DNA of 64,000 bases, taken from Planctomycetota bacterium. Lineage in GTDB: Bacteria; Planctomycetota; UBA1135; UBA2386. Positions 15,833 through 25,378 of this stretch are shown piece by piece (the first letter of the stretch is position 1; each line of letters opens with the position of its first letter). The position numbers were made by a program, and so were the translations under genes. Location: positions 62,001-126,000 of the forward strand of contig JADLFX010000059.1 of the NCBI GenBank assembly GCA_020849665.1, written 5' to 3'. Below the pieces are notes generated by a model. It saw nothing but the letters and a program-made list of their open reading frames with translations. It ran no database searches and was not told the DNA's origin.

Positions 15833-16732
15833 ATGCGCGTGGTGATCCTGGCGAACCCCGTGGCCGGGCATGGCCGGGCCCGCGTCCTGGTTCCGCGTCT
15901 CTCGGCGGCCCTGCGCGGCGGTGGGATGGAGGTGCGCGAGGCGTACACCCGCGGGCCGGGCGACGCACGTACGCTGGCCGGCGAGCTGGCGCCGGAACGC
16001 GTGGATGCCGTGGTCAGCGTCGGCGGCGACGGCACCCTCAACGAGATCCTCAACGGCCTGCCCGACCCCACCCTGCCGCTCGGCGTCCTGCCCCTGGGCA
16101 CGGCCAACGTCCTCGCCACCGAGCTGCGCCTGCCGCGCACTCCGGAGGCGCTCGCGGCCCTGATCCAGCGTGGCACGCTGCGGGAGCTCGACCTCGGCCT
16201 GGTCGGCGCACGGCGCTTCCTGCTCTTCGTCGGCGTGGGCATGGACGGCGCGATGGTGCGCAGGGTGGCCGAGACGCGACGCGGCACGCTGGGCAAGCTC
16301 AAGTGGATCGGCCCGGTGCTCGACGTGGTGCGCACGTGGCCCTCCCAGGCCCTGCGTCTCTCCCTGGACGGCCGCGACCAGGGGAGTGCGTGGACCGAGA
16401 TCCTGGTCAGCCAGGTGCGCAACTACGGCGGCGTCTTCGTCCTGCCGCGCCCGCCGGCCGCGGCCACCGGCCGCCTGACCCTCTTCGGATTCCGCCAGGG
16501 CACGCGCGCGCGCTGGCTGCATGCCTGCCTGCGCGCCCTCGCGGGACGGCTGCGTCCCGGGCGCGACCTCGTCCTGCTGGAGGGCCGCGCCGCGCGCATC
16601 GAGAGCGACCCGCCAGCACCCTGGCAGGTCGACGGCGAGTATGGCGGGACCACACCGGTCGAAGTGCGCCTGGACGGGCGGCGGGCGCGGTGCTTCGCGC
16701 CCGCACCGGCGGCGGAACGCGGCCAGGGCTGA
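15833..16732 (+). CDS. Diacylglycerol/lipid kinase family protein
   Basis: 299 aa cytosolic or peripheral enzyme of the DAGK_cat family (YegS/DgkB-like), which uses ATP to phosphorylate diacylglycerol or related lipids. The nucleotide-binding signature SVGGDGTLNEILNGL and the following LGVLPLGTANVLATEL are clear near residues 60-95. GVGMDGAMV lies near residue 140 and NYGGVFVLPRP is the usual second-domain motif. The start is the ATG at 15833, with GGGGTGA just upstream and a -10-like TAGCAT at 15817-15822. It is head-to-head with the RmlD-like gene. The lipid substrate is unknown. Confidence 0.85.
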   Translation: MRVVILANPVAGHGRARVLVPRLSAALRGGGMEVREAYTRGPGDARTLAGELAPERVDAVVSVGGDGTLNEILNGLPDPTLPLGVLPLGTANVLATELRLPRTPEALAALIQRGTLRELDLGLVGARRFLLFVGVGMDGAMVRRVAETRRGTLGKLKWIGPVLDVVRTWPSQALRLSLDGRDQGSAWTEILVSQVRNYGGVFVLPRPPAAATGRLTLFGFRQGTRARWLHACLRALAGRLRPGRDLVLLEGRAARIESDPPAPWQVDGEYGGTTPVEVRLDGRRARCFAPAPAAERGQG

Positions 16733-16822
16733 GGCGGCCGCGGACCAGGGCCGCCGGGCCAGGGCGGCATCCGGCGAGTTCGCCCCTGCTCCCACGCCGG
16801 CAAGGAGGTCCTGGCCGATGGG

Positions 16823-16828
16823 TATAGT
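16823..16828 (+). promoter_or_regulatory. -10-like hexamer 9 nt before kdsA
   Basis: TATAGT, nine nucleotides before the ATG at 16838. No -35 is evident at normal spacing. The position fits a leaderless or nearly leaderless kdsA transcript. Confidence 0.4.
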
Positions 16829-16837
16829 CCCCGGGTC

Positions 16838-17674
16838 ATGCACTCCCTGACGCGGCGCGTGGAGATCGGCCCGGTCACGTTCGGCGGGGGCACCCCCTTC
16901 GCCCTCATCGCCGGCCCGTGCGTGATCGAGAGCCGGGACCATGCCCTGCGCCATGCCGAGGCGGTCGCCGCGCTGTGCCGCGAACTGGGCGTGGGCTACG
17001 TGTTCAAGTGCTCCTACGACAAGGCCAACCGCACCTCGCACAAGAGCTTCCGCGGCGTGGGGCTGGACGAGGGCCTGGGCGTGCTCGCCGAGGTCCGCCG
17101 CGAGGCTGGCGTACCGGTGCTCACCGACGTGCACTCGATCGAACAGGTCCACGCCGCGGGCGAGGTCGTGGACTGCCTGCAGATCCCGGCCTTCCTGTGC
17201 CGGCAGACCGACATGCTCCTCGCCGCAGCCGCCACCGGCCGGGCGGTGAACGTCAAGAAGGGCCAGTTCCTCGCGCCCGAGGACATGCGCAACGTGGTGG
17301 CCAAGATCCTCGATGCCGGCAACCAGCGGGTCCTGATCACCGAGCGCGGCGCCAGCTTCGGCTATCACACCCTGGTGGTCGACTTCACCGGCTTCCCGGT
17401 GATGCGCGCCACGGGGCAGCCGCTGATCTTCGACGCGACCCACTCCGTGCAGCGTCCGGGCGGCGCCGGCGACAAGAGCGGCGGCGACCGGACCAAGGTG
17501 CCGTACCTGGCGCGCGCGGCGGTGGCCTGCGGCGTGGACGGTCTCTTCCTGGAGGTGCACGAGGACCCCGACCGCGCCCCCTCCGACGGCCCCAACATGG
17601 TGCCGCTCGCCGACCTGCCGGCCCTGCTGCGCCAGCTCAAGGCGATCGAGGCGGCGCTGCGCAGGGGGACGTGA
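16838..17674 (+). CDS. kdsA: 3-deoxy-8-phosphooctulonate synthase (KDO-8-P synthase)
   Basis: 278 aa, the normal KdsA length. It condenses phosphoenolpyruvate with arabinose-5-phosphate to make KDO-8-phosphate for the lipopolysaccharide inner core. Visible signatures are [70 protein letters not shown] and [10 protein letters not shown]. The Cys in IAGPCVIE is the residue that binds metal in the metal-dependent subtype. The gene implies that the organism makes KDO, consistent with an outer membrane. Its stop overlaps the start of the Ser/Thr kinase gene (GTGA). No kdsB, kdsC or kdsD lies nearby. Confidence 0.95.
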   Translation: MHSLTRRVEIGPVTFGGGTPFALIAGPCVIESRDHALRHAEAVAALCRELGVGYVFKCSYDKANRTSHKSFRGVGLDEGLGVLAEVRREAGVPVLTDVHSIEQVHAAGEVVDCLQIPAFLCRQTDMLLAAAATGRAVNVKKGQFLAPEDMRNVVAKILDAGNQRVLITERGASFGYHTLVVDFTGFPVMRATGQPLIFDATHSVQRPGGAGDKSGGDRTKVPYLARAAVACGVDGLFLEVHEDPDRAPSDGPNMVPLADLPALLRQLKAIEAALRRGT

Positions 17675-19533
17675 GCGACGCGGCCGGCAGCGCGGGGCGC
17701 GAGGATCCGTACCTCTTCGCCCCGGACACCCTGGCGCGCGAGCTGCCGGAGTTCCAGCTGGTCCGTGAAGTCGGCAAGGGCTCGATGGGGATCGTGTTCG
17801 AAGCGATCCGGCGTGGCGACGGCCGGCGCGTCGCGCTGAAGGTGCTGCCGCCGAGCCTCACGCTCACCGAGACCACGCTGGCGCGCTTCCGGCGCGAGGC
17901 CGAGTTGCTGGCGCGCATCGAGCATCCGGCGATCGTGCGCCTGCTCGACCACGGCCGCGAGGGGCGCCTGCACTGGTTCGCGATGGAGTTCGTGGACGGC
18001 ATCACCCTGGAGGAGCGCCTGAAGGTCGGGCCGCTGCCGATCCGCCAGGCGACGGAGATCGCCCTCCAGGTGGCGCGCGCCCTGCAGATCGCCCACGACC
18101 ACGGGGTCGTGCACCGCGACCTCAAGCCGGGCAACCTGATGCTGCGCGAGGACGGCAGGGTCCTGATCACCGACTTCGGCCTGGCACGCGAGTCGGGCCA
18201 GGGCACGCTCACCGAGAGCGGCGCGATCGTCGGCACGCCGATGTACATGCCGCCCGAGCAGGTGATCGGGGACCGCGCCGCCGTCGGCACGCGCTCCGAC
18301 GTGTACGGCCTGGGCGCCACGCTCTACCACCTGCTCACCGGGGCGCCGCCGTTCCGCGGCCCCACGGCGCAGGCGGTGCTCCAAGCCGTCCTGCACGAGG
18401 CGCCGCGCCGGCCCCGACTGCTGCGCGCGGATCTGCCGGACGCACTGGATGCGGTGCTCTACAAGGCCATGGCGCGGGCGCCGGAGGAACGCTACGGCTC
18501 GGCCCAGGAGCTGGCCGACGATCTGGAGCGCGTGCTGCACGGCGTCCCGGTGCTGGCGCGGCGGCCGGGCCCGTGGCACGACGCGGTGCGCTTCGTGCGC
18601 CGGCACCGCGTGCCCTCGGGCCTTGCCGCCACCGCGCTCCTCCTCGCGATCGGCGCCGGGCTCCTCTGGCGGGAGCAGGCACGCGAACACCGCGAGGGCC
18701 GTCTGGCAGAAGGCGAGCTGGCGTTGGCCCAGGCCATCGCGCTGCGCGATGCGCAGGACCGGCCGCGCACGCTCGCGGACCAGCGCGCGCTGTTGCGCAC
18801 CGCGGTGGACACCGCCACCGAGGTGATCCAGTCCCACCCCGGCGAGGCGCGCGCATGGCTCCTGCGCGCCAAGGGCCTGCGCCGCCTGCAGCGCAGCCAG
18901 GAGGCGCTGCGCGATCTCGACGAGGCCGAGCGGCTGCTGGGCGCGCCCACGCTCGACATCCTGTGGATGCGCACCGCGATCCTCCGCCACCACGACGACC
19001 CGCAGGCGCGCGTCCGTCTGCAGCACGACCTGACCACGCTGGTGCGTACCGAGACCGGCGCCATCCCGCGCGCCCTCGTGGCCGAATACCTCCTCGACCT
19101 CGCCGCCGCGGTGGCCGAGTCCGACCGCGGGCCGATCCTGGCCAGCACCGAGCGGGCCCTGGACGGCATCCACGAGCCCGAACCCCGCGCCGCGCTGGCG
19201 CGCGTCCGCCTCCTGGAGCTGCGCGGCGATCTGGCGGGGGCGGAGCGCCTCCTGCGCGGAGTGTGCGACGAGCACCGGGGGGATCCCCTCGTGCACCGGC
19301 GCGCCGCGGAGGTCTTCGCGCGGCTCGGGCTCGGCGAGGACAGCCGCCGTCAGGCCGAGATCGCCAGGGTCTTGGATCCGGTCGCCAGCGAGGAGGCCCC
19401 GGCTCGGGCCGAGACCTCGACGAGCCAGCCGCGCGTGGACGTCGACGCGGCGCAGAACTTCCTCCAGCAGCTCGACCGGCTCTTCGACGCGAGCAGCCGC
19501 CCCAACCCCAAGTCCGGGCGCGGCGGCAGGTAG
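17671..19533 (+). CDS. Membrane-anchored Ser/Thr protein kinase with C-terminal repeats
   Basis: 620 aa. A complete Hanks-type kinase domain covers about residues 30-290: glycine loop [33 protein letters not shown], and [10 protein letters not shown] in the activation segment. A basic stretch and one membrane helix follow ([16 protein letters not shown], about residues 315-332). The 290-residue remainder is Ala/Leu/Arg-rich and helical, resembling TPR-like repeats, and is probably on the outer side. It starts with GTG at 17671, overlapping kdsA by four bases. This layout is common in planctomycetes. Substrates are unknown; overlap with kdsA hints at shared transcription rather than shared function. 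Confidence 0.88.
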   Translation: MSDAAGSAGREDPYLFAPDTLARELPEFQLVREVGKGSMGIVFEAIRRGDGRRVALKVLPPSLTLTETTLARFRREAELLARIEHPAIVRLLDHGREGRLHWFAMEFVDGITLEERLKVGPLPIRQATEIALQVARALQIAHDHGVVHRDLKPGNLMLREDGRVLITDFGLARESGQGTLTESGAIVGTPMYMPPEQVIGDRAAVGTRSDVYGLGATLYHLLTGAPPFRGPTAQAVLQAVLHEAPRRPRLLRADLPDALDAVLYKAMARAPEERYGSAQELADDLERVLHGVPVLARRPGPWHDAVRFVRRHRVPSGLAATALLLAIGAGLLWREQAREHREGRLAEGELALAQAIALRDAQDRPRTLADQRALLRTAVDTATEVIQSHPGEARAWLLRAKGLRRLQRSQEALRDLDEAERLLGAPTLDILWMRTAILRHHDDPQARVRLQHDLTTLVRTETGAIPRALVAEYLLDLAAAVAESDRGPILASTERALDGIHEPEPRAALARVRLLELRGDLAGAERLLRGVCDEHRGDPLVHRRAAEVFARLGLGEDSRRQAEIARVLDPVASEEAPARAETSTSQPRVDVDAAQNFLQQLDRLFDASSRPNPKSGRGGR

Positions 19534-19545
19534 CCTGCGGATCCG

Positions 19546-19555
19546 CCCCCCCCCC
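19546..19555. repeat. Run of ten C residues
   Basis: Homopolymer C10 just beyond the kinase gene, in a 298-bp gap before the next gene. Such runs slip during replication and are also prone to sequencing error. No coding frame crosses it. Confidence 0.5.
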
Positions 19556-19785
19556 GCGCGCGGGATTCGTGGCGCGTTCCCGGCGAATCGCCGCGCCGTG
19601 GCAATCACACGCAGCAGGCCGGGGGTACCTCCCCAGCCGCACCGAATGACTCGCCGCATGGACGGTCCTTGCGGCACGGCAGGGGGCTTCGCCGCTTGGC
19701 AGGGGGCGAGGCCCCTGCTGGTTCCGACCCCCGGTTCCGGCGGCGCACCGGCTGCGCGGCACTCCCCCCCACGGGACGACCCGGC

Positions 19786-19791
19786 TATGGT
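19786..19791 (+). promoter_or_regulatory. Candidate -10 element
   Basis: TATGGT preceded by GGC, 40 nt before the ATG at 19832. The same hexamer in the same GGC context lies at 59588-59593, 65 nt before the pyrophosphatase gene. Confidence 0.25.
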
Positions 19792-19831
19792 TCGCGCGGT
19801 CGCCTCGACCTCGCCCGTTCGGACACCCAGC

Positions 19832-21610
19832 ATGTCCAGCGCCTTCGCCCTGCTCGGCCTGCTCCTGGCCGCACCGCAGCAACCGGTGCAGCTCCCGCCG
19901 ACTCCTGCCGCGGGGCTGCCGATCGAGCACACGCCGTTCCTGCGCTGGCCGGCGGACGCGGCCCTATCCGCAACCGCCCCGTTCCTCGGCAGCGGCGGCA
20001 CGCCCGAGCGGGTGGCCGCGCGCGCCGCCGGACTCGCCGACCTGGATGGCGATGGCAACCGGGACGCCTGGTTCCTCGGCGGCCCACGCCTGCCGGACCA
20101 GGGGCGTGCGCACGAGGGTGCACTGGTCGTGCAGCGCGCGCGCACCGCGGACCTGGGGCGCTTCCGCGACTGGCATCGCTGCGCGAACGGCCCCTACCTG
20201 CACGCGGCGACCTACCGCTCACGTCTCCTGCCGCGTGACCTGGTCCTGCTCGCCGATCCGGGGCAGCCGAACCTCACCCACGCCCACTACTCCTATCCGG
20301 CCGGCGGCGACCCGCGCGCCGGTGGATTCGCCCTCGACGCGCAGGGCTTCGCCATCGGCACCGGCGCCTACGAACTCGCCACGCGCGACGAGGACCGTGA
20401 CGGCAACGACGACATCACGGCACTCCGTGACCTCGGCCAGGGTTCGACGCAGATCCGCAAGCTGGGCATCGGCCCCGGCCTCGGCCAGCCGCAGCCGGAG
20501 CGCGACACGCAGGTGGTGGTCGCGGCCCGGTTGCGCGCGCTGCGCCTCCTCGACCTCGACGGCGACCGGCGCGACGACGTCGTGGTGCGCGTCCCTGGCC
20601 TGGGCGTGCTGGCCTTCCTCGACGATCGCGGCGGCAAGTTCGCCTTCGCGGGGTTCGTGCCCGTGGCTTCGGAGTTCGTCGATCTCGTCGCCGGGGATCT
20701 CGACGGCGATGGCCGCGAGGAGTTCGCGCTGATCCTCGCGAGCGGCGCGGTGACCTACGGCCTGCAGGCGGGGCAGCTGGTGGCGCGGGCGAGCGCGGTG
20801 CCTGGTGCCGTGACCCCGGTGGGGGCGGGCGCGCTGCTCGACTGCGATGGCGACGGCGCCAGCGAGCTCCTGCTCTTCGCCCGCGATCAGAACCGTTACA
20901 GCGTGCATCCGTTCCGCGTCGCCACGCAGCGCTTCGATCCCGCGCAGCTGCGCACCCCACCCGACCCGCAGAACTACCTGGGCCCGGGCCCCATGGGCGC
21001 ACGCCTGACCCTGGGCGACGCCGACAACGACGGCGACGACGACGTGCTCCTGCTCCTGCCCTCCGGCACGGGCTGGGTCACGCTCCGTTCGGCGGCGGTC
21101 GAACTTGCGCCCACGCTGCACGCCGTCCACCACGACGGCCGGGTCGGCGAGACCGGCTACGTGCGCGAACGCTTCGTCGTCGACGTGCCGGCAGCCCTGG
21201 CCGCGAGCGGCGCCGACCAGCTGGAGATCGCGCTCTTCGTACGCGACCCCAATGACCCGCAGCGCACGGTCTACTGGGGCCGCATGCTCCAGCCCCTCGC
21301 GCCGGGCCAGGGCGAGGCCGCCTTCGTCGTGTACTTCCAGACCGACCCCGCCCAGTTCCAGAGCGCGTTCGCGAACCGCGTGGTGTTCCCGTTCACGGAC
21401 GGGATCGGCGCCGGCGGCGACGTGCTGATCAGCGTGCACGGCAAGCGCGACGGCATGGCGTTGCCCTCGCCCCCGCGGCGCCAGGCGGCGCTCCTGCTCC
21501 ACCACCCGGCCCAGGGCGGGGAGAACAAGTCCACCCTGGGCGTGAAGTGGGTGGTGCGCGCGGCACCGCCCGCCCCGACCACCGATCACGAACTGCTGCC
21601 CTGGAACTGA
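19832..21610 (+). CDS. Secreted FG-GAP/VCBS-repeat protein
   Basis: About 592 aa. The ATG at 19832 gives a short hydrophobic leader (SSAFALLGLLLAAPQQ) consistent with a signal peptide; an earlier in-frame ATG at 19788 overlaps the likely promoter. At least five calcium-binding-like repeats contain D-x-D-G-D motifs: DLDGDGNRD, DRDGNDD, DLDGDRRDD, DLDGDGREE, DCDGDGAS and DADNDGDDD. Such repeats build an integrin-like beta-propeller used for ligand or surface binding. The last 150 residues are outside the repeats and unrecognised. It converges on the CHAT gene with a 31-bp gap. Confidence 0.75.
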   Translation: MSSAFALLGLLLAAPQQPVQLPPTPAAGLPIEHTPFLRWPADAALSATAPFLGSGGTPERVAARAAGLADLDGDGNRDAWFLGGPRLPDQGRAHEGALVVQRARTADLGRFRDWHRCANGPYLHAATYRSRLLPRDLVLLADPGQPNLTHAHYSYPAGGDPRAGGFALDAQGFAIGTGAYELATRDEDRDGNDDITALRDLGQGSTQIRKLGIGPGLGQPQPERDTQVVVAARLRALRLLDLDGDRRDDVVVRVPGLGVLAFLDDRGGKFAFAGFVPVASEFVDLVAGDLDGDGREEFALILASGAVTYGLQAGQLVARASAVPGAVTPVGAGALLDCDGDGASELLLFARDQNRYSVHPFRVATQRFDPAQLRTPPDPQNYLGPGPMGARLTLGDADNDGDDDVLLLLPSGTGWVTLRSAAVELAPTLHAVHHDGRVGETGYVRERFVVDVPAALAASGADQLEIALFVRDPNDPQRTVYWGRMLQPLAPGQGEAAFVVYFQTDPAQFQSAFANRVVFPFTDGIGAGGDVLISVHGKRDGMALPSPPRRQAALLLHHPAQGGENKSTLGVKWVVRAAPPAPTTDHELLPWN

Positions 21611-21641
21611 GCCTGGGGCCCGTGCAGCGCCCCCTGGCGCG

Positions 21642-24305
21642 TCAGGGAGTCGTGCCCGCCGGGTCGCGGCGCCGGCCGCGGGCCAGGAGCCACGCGGCAC
21701 CGCCCACGCCCGCGAGCCCGAGGCACGTCCAGACCCAGAAGGCGTGCTTGGCCAGGCTCGCACCCGTGCCGCTCGAGGCCGCAGTCCAAGCCCCATCCGG
21801 TCCGAAGAGCGCGAAGCCCGCCCAGTAGTGCGGGTGGCGGTACTGGGGCGAGCCATGCAGGCGGACTCGCGCCCGGCGCAGCGCCTCGGCATGGCTCGCG
21901 CCCTCGGCCAGGGCGTGGTGGTAGGCCGCCATGAAGTCGCTCGTGGCCTGCTGGTTCACGCGCCACAGCGAGGCGACCACGCGCCGCGCGCCTCCGGCGA
22001 ACGGACCCCACAGCATTCCGGCCACGCCCTCGCCGCCACGCGCCTCCCCACCCGCGGTTGCGCACGCGCTCAACACCACCGTGCCGCGCCAGGGCAGGGC
22101 CGCGAGCGCGGGCATGGCCGCGGGACCATCGGCCAGGAGGAGCAGGGAGGCCGTCGGCACGTACGGGCTGGCCACGGCGTGGGTGCTCACGTGGACCAGC
22201 GCCGGCGCCGTGCCGCGCAGGAGTTCGGCCAGACCGGGGAGCGTCGCCGCGGCGCCCCGCAGGCGCCGCGCGCCGGGGTGGGCCCGGGCCACGAGGTCGC
22301 CCTCGCGCGCCGAGAACGCCAGCGCGTCCAGGCCGAAGAGCGCCGCGTCCGCCGCGTCGATCCGTACCGAGTCGACGATCAGGGCGCCTCCCTCGGGCTC
22401 GGGGCGCCGGGCCAGTGCCGAGCGCACGCTCAGGGAGGGTGCGCGCTCGACTCTGCGCTGCGCACCCAGCGGCTCCCCCGCCAGGGGCAGCGCCTCGAGT
22501 GGCAGGGCCGCGAGAGCCGTGTCGGGCACGAACACCACGGCCGGCGCGTCCCGCAGCCGCGCTGCCACCTCCCCGGGCAGGAAGAAGCGTGCGGCCGCGG
22601 CCAGGGCCTCGGCCTCGCCGGCTGCGGGATCGGCGAGCGCCGCGAACGCCGCGCCGAACCGGGCCACCGCCTCGGACCGCGGCCCGAGGTCGCAGAGCAG
22701 CGTGCCGCCCGTGTCGGCGACGAAGGCATACGCCCGATCGGCGCCCAGCCAGGTGGCGAGGACGCTGGCCGGATGCAGCTCCTGCAGCACGCGCGCCACT
22801 TCGCCCCGATCGGCGGGTCGCGCGGCGGGTGCCGGCTGCGCGGCCGTGCCCGCGACCCGTGCGCCGGCCAGGCCGCGCAGCGCGTCGCGCAGCGCCTGAG
22901 GCGAGGTGCTGGCCGCCAAGGCGTGCGTCCGCCGGCGCAGTTCCGCGAGCTGCGTGACCTGCGGTGGGGCCACGACGAAGTCGAGCAATCCGCGCGCCCG
23001 TCCCCGCTCGGTCGCGACGAGCGCGTCCTGCGCCGCGCTTCCGGGGCCGGAGCTGCGGCCCGCGGCCACGCGGCAGAGCCCGTCCACGGCGGCGAGGAAG
23101 CCCGGCTCCAGGAACGCGCCGCCGAACGGGTCCGCGCCGCGCGAGCGCTCGCGCGCCGTCTCCACGTGTTCCAGTGCACGCCAGTACGCAGCGGCGGCCT
23201 CGTCCGCCCGGCCCCGTGCCTCGGCCAGCCGGCCGAGGTCCTTCCAGGTCTCGGCGGCCTCGGCGGCCATCTGCAGCGAGGCCTCGGTGTCGAGCTCGGC
23301 CAGGGCCTGGCGGAAGGCGGCCTCCGCCCCGTCGAGGTCACGCAGGCCCAGCCGCGCATCGCCGAGGCCGTTCCAGGCCGCCGCCCTCGCCTCGCGGTCG
23401 GCTGCGGCACCCAGGGCCGACTCGTACGCGGCCGACGCCTCGCCGTAGCGCCCGGCCTGCTCGCGCGCGTCCCCCACCAGCTGCCAGAACGCCTTGTCGG
23501 CGCTCGCCAGCGCCAGTCCCTCACGTTCCGCGGTGGCGTGATCGCCGCGCTGGTTGGCGATCAGGGCGCGCGGGTACCGGGTCTGTTCGGCAGGGAGCGC
23601 ATCGAGCCACACCTGGGCCGCGGCATAGTCACGACGCTCCAGCGCGTGCCACGCCAGGCGTTGGAAGCAGACCCTGCGCCATGCGTCCAGCCCCGACTCG
23701 GCGCGCGCCGCCACTCCGTCGAGTTCGGCGCCGAGCTGCTGCAGCCGCCGCAGGGCGGCGAGCTCCTGGCCGGCGCGGAACAGCAGGTCGCAGCGCAGGA
23801 TCGCCAGCGGCACGCGCAGGGAAGGCGCGTGCGCCACCTCGCCATCGGCTTCCGGCCCGAGCAGGTACGCCTCGTCCTCGCCCAGGCCGGCGAAGAACTC
23901 CTGCGCCGGCAGACTCTGCCACAGCAGGACCAGGACCAGGATCCGGTACGGCCCCCGGTACACATCGGCCTCGCGGCGCGCCGCGGCGCGCGCCGCCGCC
24001 GCCATGGCCGCACACGCCGCCGGCTGATCGGCGCGCAGCTGGATCTCGGCACGGCGCACGGCGACGAAGAACGCGGCCTGCCCGCGCCGGGCCGGGGGCA
24101 GCTCCGGGATCCGATCCGCCGCCGCGTCCAGCAGACTCAGCCCGCGCGCACGCTCGGTCGGGTCCGCGGCGGCGCCCAGCCGCACACCGTCACGGAACGC
24201 TCGTTCGAACCCGGCGACCGCGTCGTCCTGCGCCACCAGGCCGCCGGCGCCGAGGAGCAGCAGCGCCAGCCCGGCGCGCGCCGGCGGCCACGGTTCGCGC
24301 CGCAC
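21642..24305 (-). CDS. CHAT-domain protein with helical repeats and a C-terminal membrane anchor
   Basis: About 887 aa. A signal peptide or anchor (LALLLLGAGGLVA) precedes about 400 residues of Ala/Leu-rich helical repeats of TPR type (for example AAWNGLGDARLGLRDLDGAEAAFRQAL). The C-terminal third is a CHAT domain, a caspase-like peptidase fold. The catalytic pair is intact: His in LVHVSTHAV (about residue 705) and Cys in VVLSACATAGG (about residue 748). A final helix (about 855-875) is followed by Arg residues. The GTG at 24305 is used; GTG codons upstream are alternatives. CHAT proteins range from bacterial separase-like proteases to defence effectors, but no defence partner lies nearby, so the role is open. 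Confidence 0.8.
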   Translation of the reverse strand: MRREPWPPARAGLALLLLGAGGLVAQDDAVAGFERAFRDGVRLGAAADPTERARGLSLLDAAADRIPELPPARRGQAAFFVAVRRAEIQLRADQPAACAAMAAAARAAARREADVYRGPYRILVLVLLWQSLPAQEFFAGLGEDEAYLLGPEADGEVAHAPSLRVPLAILRCDLLFRAGQELAALRRLQQLGAELDGVAARAESGLDAWRRVCFQRLAWHALERRDYAAAQVWLDALPAEQTRYPRALIANQRGDHATAEREGLALASADKAFWQLVGDAREQAGRYGEASAAYESALGAAADREARAAAWNGLGDARLGLRDLDGAEAAFRQALAELDTEASLQMAAEAAETWKDLGRLAEARGRADEAAAAYWRALEHVETARERSRGADPFGGAFLEPGFLAAVDGLCRVAAGRSSGPGSAAQDALVATERGRARGLLDFVVAPPQVTQLAELRRRTHALAASTSPQALRDALRGLAGARVAGTAAQPAPAARPADRGEVARVLQELHPASVLATWLGADRAYAFVADTGGTLLCDLGPRSEAVARFGAAFAALADPAAGEAEALAAAARFFLPGEVAARLRDAPAVVFVPDTALAALPLEALPLAGEPLGAQRRVERAPSLSVRSALARRPEPEGGALIVDSVRIDAADAALFGLDALAFSAREGDLVARAHPGARRLRGAAATLPGLAELLRGTAPALVHVSTHAVASPYVPTASLLLLADGPAAMPALAALPWRGTVVLSACATAGGEARGGEGVAGMLWGPFAGGARRVVASLWRVNQQATSDFMAAYHHALAEGASHAEALRRARVRLHGSPQYRHPHYWAGFALFGPDGAWTAASSGTGASLAKHAFWVWTCLGLAGVGGAAWLLARGRRRDPAGTTP

Positions 24306-24456
24306 GGCTCGGGCGAGCCTGGGCCCCCGGCCTGTGCCTGCAGGGTCGTGAACTCGTCCGTGCTGGATGCCCACCGGGTGCTCCGCGCGGCCTGTGCCGG
24401 CCGCGTCCGATCACCTTACCCGGCCGGGAACCGGGCGCGGCGGCGGGTCGCGCGCC

Positions 24457-24756
24457 TCAGCCCGAGCGGCGCTGCCTGCCGCGCCGGCGCTTGACCGCCC
24501 GGAGCGACTTGAAGCCCGGGCGCCGGACGAAGACTTCGTCCTTCTCGGCCGCGGGCACGTTGCTCGCCTCGGACTCGAGCCTGGCGAGCAGGGCCTTGGC
24601 GGCCTTCACGCACTCGCTGCGGTCCGGATGCTCGCTGCTGACGCCGCGCAGGAAGGGCAGGTCGCTGCGCGGATCGGTGAAGTGGGAATGGATCACGTGC
24701 CACTGGTCCGACGTGATGGCCTGCGTCCCCTTGCTCGTCTTGACTTCCATGATCAT
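24457..24756 (-). CDS. Small basic protein, unknown
   Basis: 99 aa, not recognised. It opens with MEVKTSKGTQAITSDQWHV, has a mixed alpha/beta-looking first half (LPFLRGVSSEHPDRSECVKAAKALLARLES) and ends in a cluster of Arg and Lys (KSLRAVKRRRGRQRRSG), suggesting nucleic-acid or ribosome contact. The ATG at 24756 overlaps the stop of the 79-aa gene by four bases (ATGA), with GAGGTG upstream as a possible ribosome binding site. Its place behind an RRM protein gene suggests an RNA-related operon, but that is inference. Confidence 0.6.
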   Translation of the reverse strand: MIMEVKTSKGTQAITSDQWHVIHSHFTDPRSDLPFLRGVSSEHPDRSECVKAAKALLARLESEASNVPAAEKDEVFVRRPGFKSLRAVKRRRGRQRRSG

Positions 24757-24992
24757 GGCTGCACCTCTGCGGGGGCCTTGGGCGTGGCGACCGCGGCCGG
24801 AACCTGGGGAGCACCGGCGGCGGCCGGCGGCGCACCGGGCGCCGCCGGATCCGTGGTCCCGCCGTCCTTCCTGGCCTCGCGCTTCGCGGCGCTGCGCTCG
24901 AGGCGGCGCGCCAGCTTCCGCTGGCGCTCCAGCTGCTTGTCGCGCTCGCGACGCCGCTTCTCCTGGGTCTGTGGGCTGCGATTCCTGGCCAT
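24753..24992 (-). CDS. Small highly charged protein, unknown
   Basis: 79 aa. The first 42 residues are a charged helix dominated by Arg, Lys, Glu and Gln (EKRRRERDKQLERQRKLAR), probably a single coiled helix or RNA-binding tail. The rest is Pro/Ala-rich and disordered. It ends inside the start of the 99-aa gene (ATGA overlap) and begins 83 nt after the RRM gene. I know no family for it. The overlap and clean ATG support it being real. Confidence 0.55.
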   Translation of the reverse strand: MARNRSPQTQEKRRRERDKQLERQRKLARRLERSAAKREARKDGGTTDPAAPGAPPAAAGAPQVPAAVATPKAPAEVQP

Positions 24993-25075
24993 GGATCACC
25001 GAACCAATGCGCGGGCCGCCGGAACGAGGTGGCGTGCGCGGCCCGAGCCTGTCGCAACGCCACCGGCCAAGGGGA

Positions 25076-25378
25076 TCACCAGCGACCGCGATTGCCGCCG
25101 CCACCACCCCCGCCGCCGGTGCGCGGCTTGCGCTCCTCGGCCTCGTTGACGCGCAGCGCGCGCCCGTCGATCTCGACGCCGTTGAGCGCCTTGATCGCCG
25201 CAGTCGCGTCGCCGTCCGACGCCATTTCCACGAACGCGAAGCCGCGCGAACGGCCCGTGTCGCGGTCCGTCACGATGCTGACGCTCGAAACCTTCCGGCC
25301 GTCCTGCTCGAACGCCGAGGTCAGCGACGCCTCGGTCGAGTTGAAGGACAGGTTGCCTACGTACAAACGCTTACCCAT
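25076..25378 (-). CDS. RRM-domain RNA-binding protein
   Basis: 100 aa with one RNA recognition motif and a glycine-rich tail, as in cyanobacterial Rbp and other bacterial cold-induced glycine-rich proteins. RNP2 is LYVGNL (residues 4-9) and RNP1 is RGFAFVEM (about 45-52). The tail is a run of glycines ending NRGRW. The ATG at 25378 directly precedes the RRM; upstream in-frame codons have no domain. A TAGCAT hexamer on the minus strand at 25596-25591 would give a leader of about 205 nt, which is unusual here and could carry temperature-responsive structure. It binds single-stranded RNA in the cytoplasm; targets are unknown. Confidence 0.9.
   Translation of the reverse strand: MGKRLYVGNLSFNSTEASLTSAFEQDGRKVSSVSIVTDRDTGRSRGFAFVEMASDGDATAAIKALNGVEIDGRALRVNEAEERKPRTGGGGGGGGNRGRW

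Noticed and set aside
15551-17560. A minus-strand frame of 669 codons opposite kdsA and the DAGK gene
   Set aside because: Antisense to two clear genes; no motifs and Arg/His/Ala-rich composition.
19546-19555. C10 tract as a phase-variation switch
   Set aside because: It lies outside coding frames and does not sit between a visible -35 and -10, so there is no obvious target for slippage.
21642-24305. The CHAT protein as a defence-system effector
   Set aside because: No CRISPR, nuclease, reverse transcriptase or other defence partner lies alongside; neighbours are an FG-GAP protein and small RNA-related genes.
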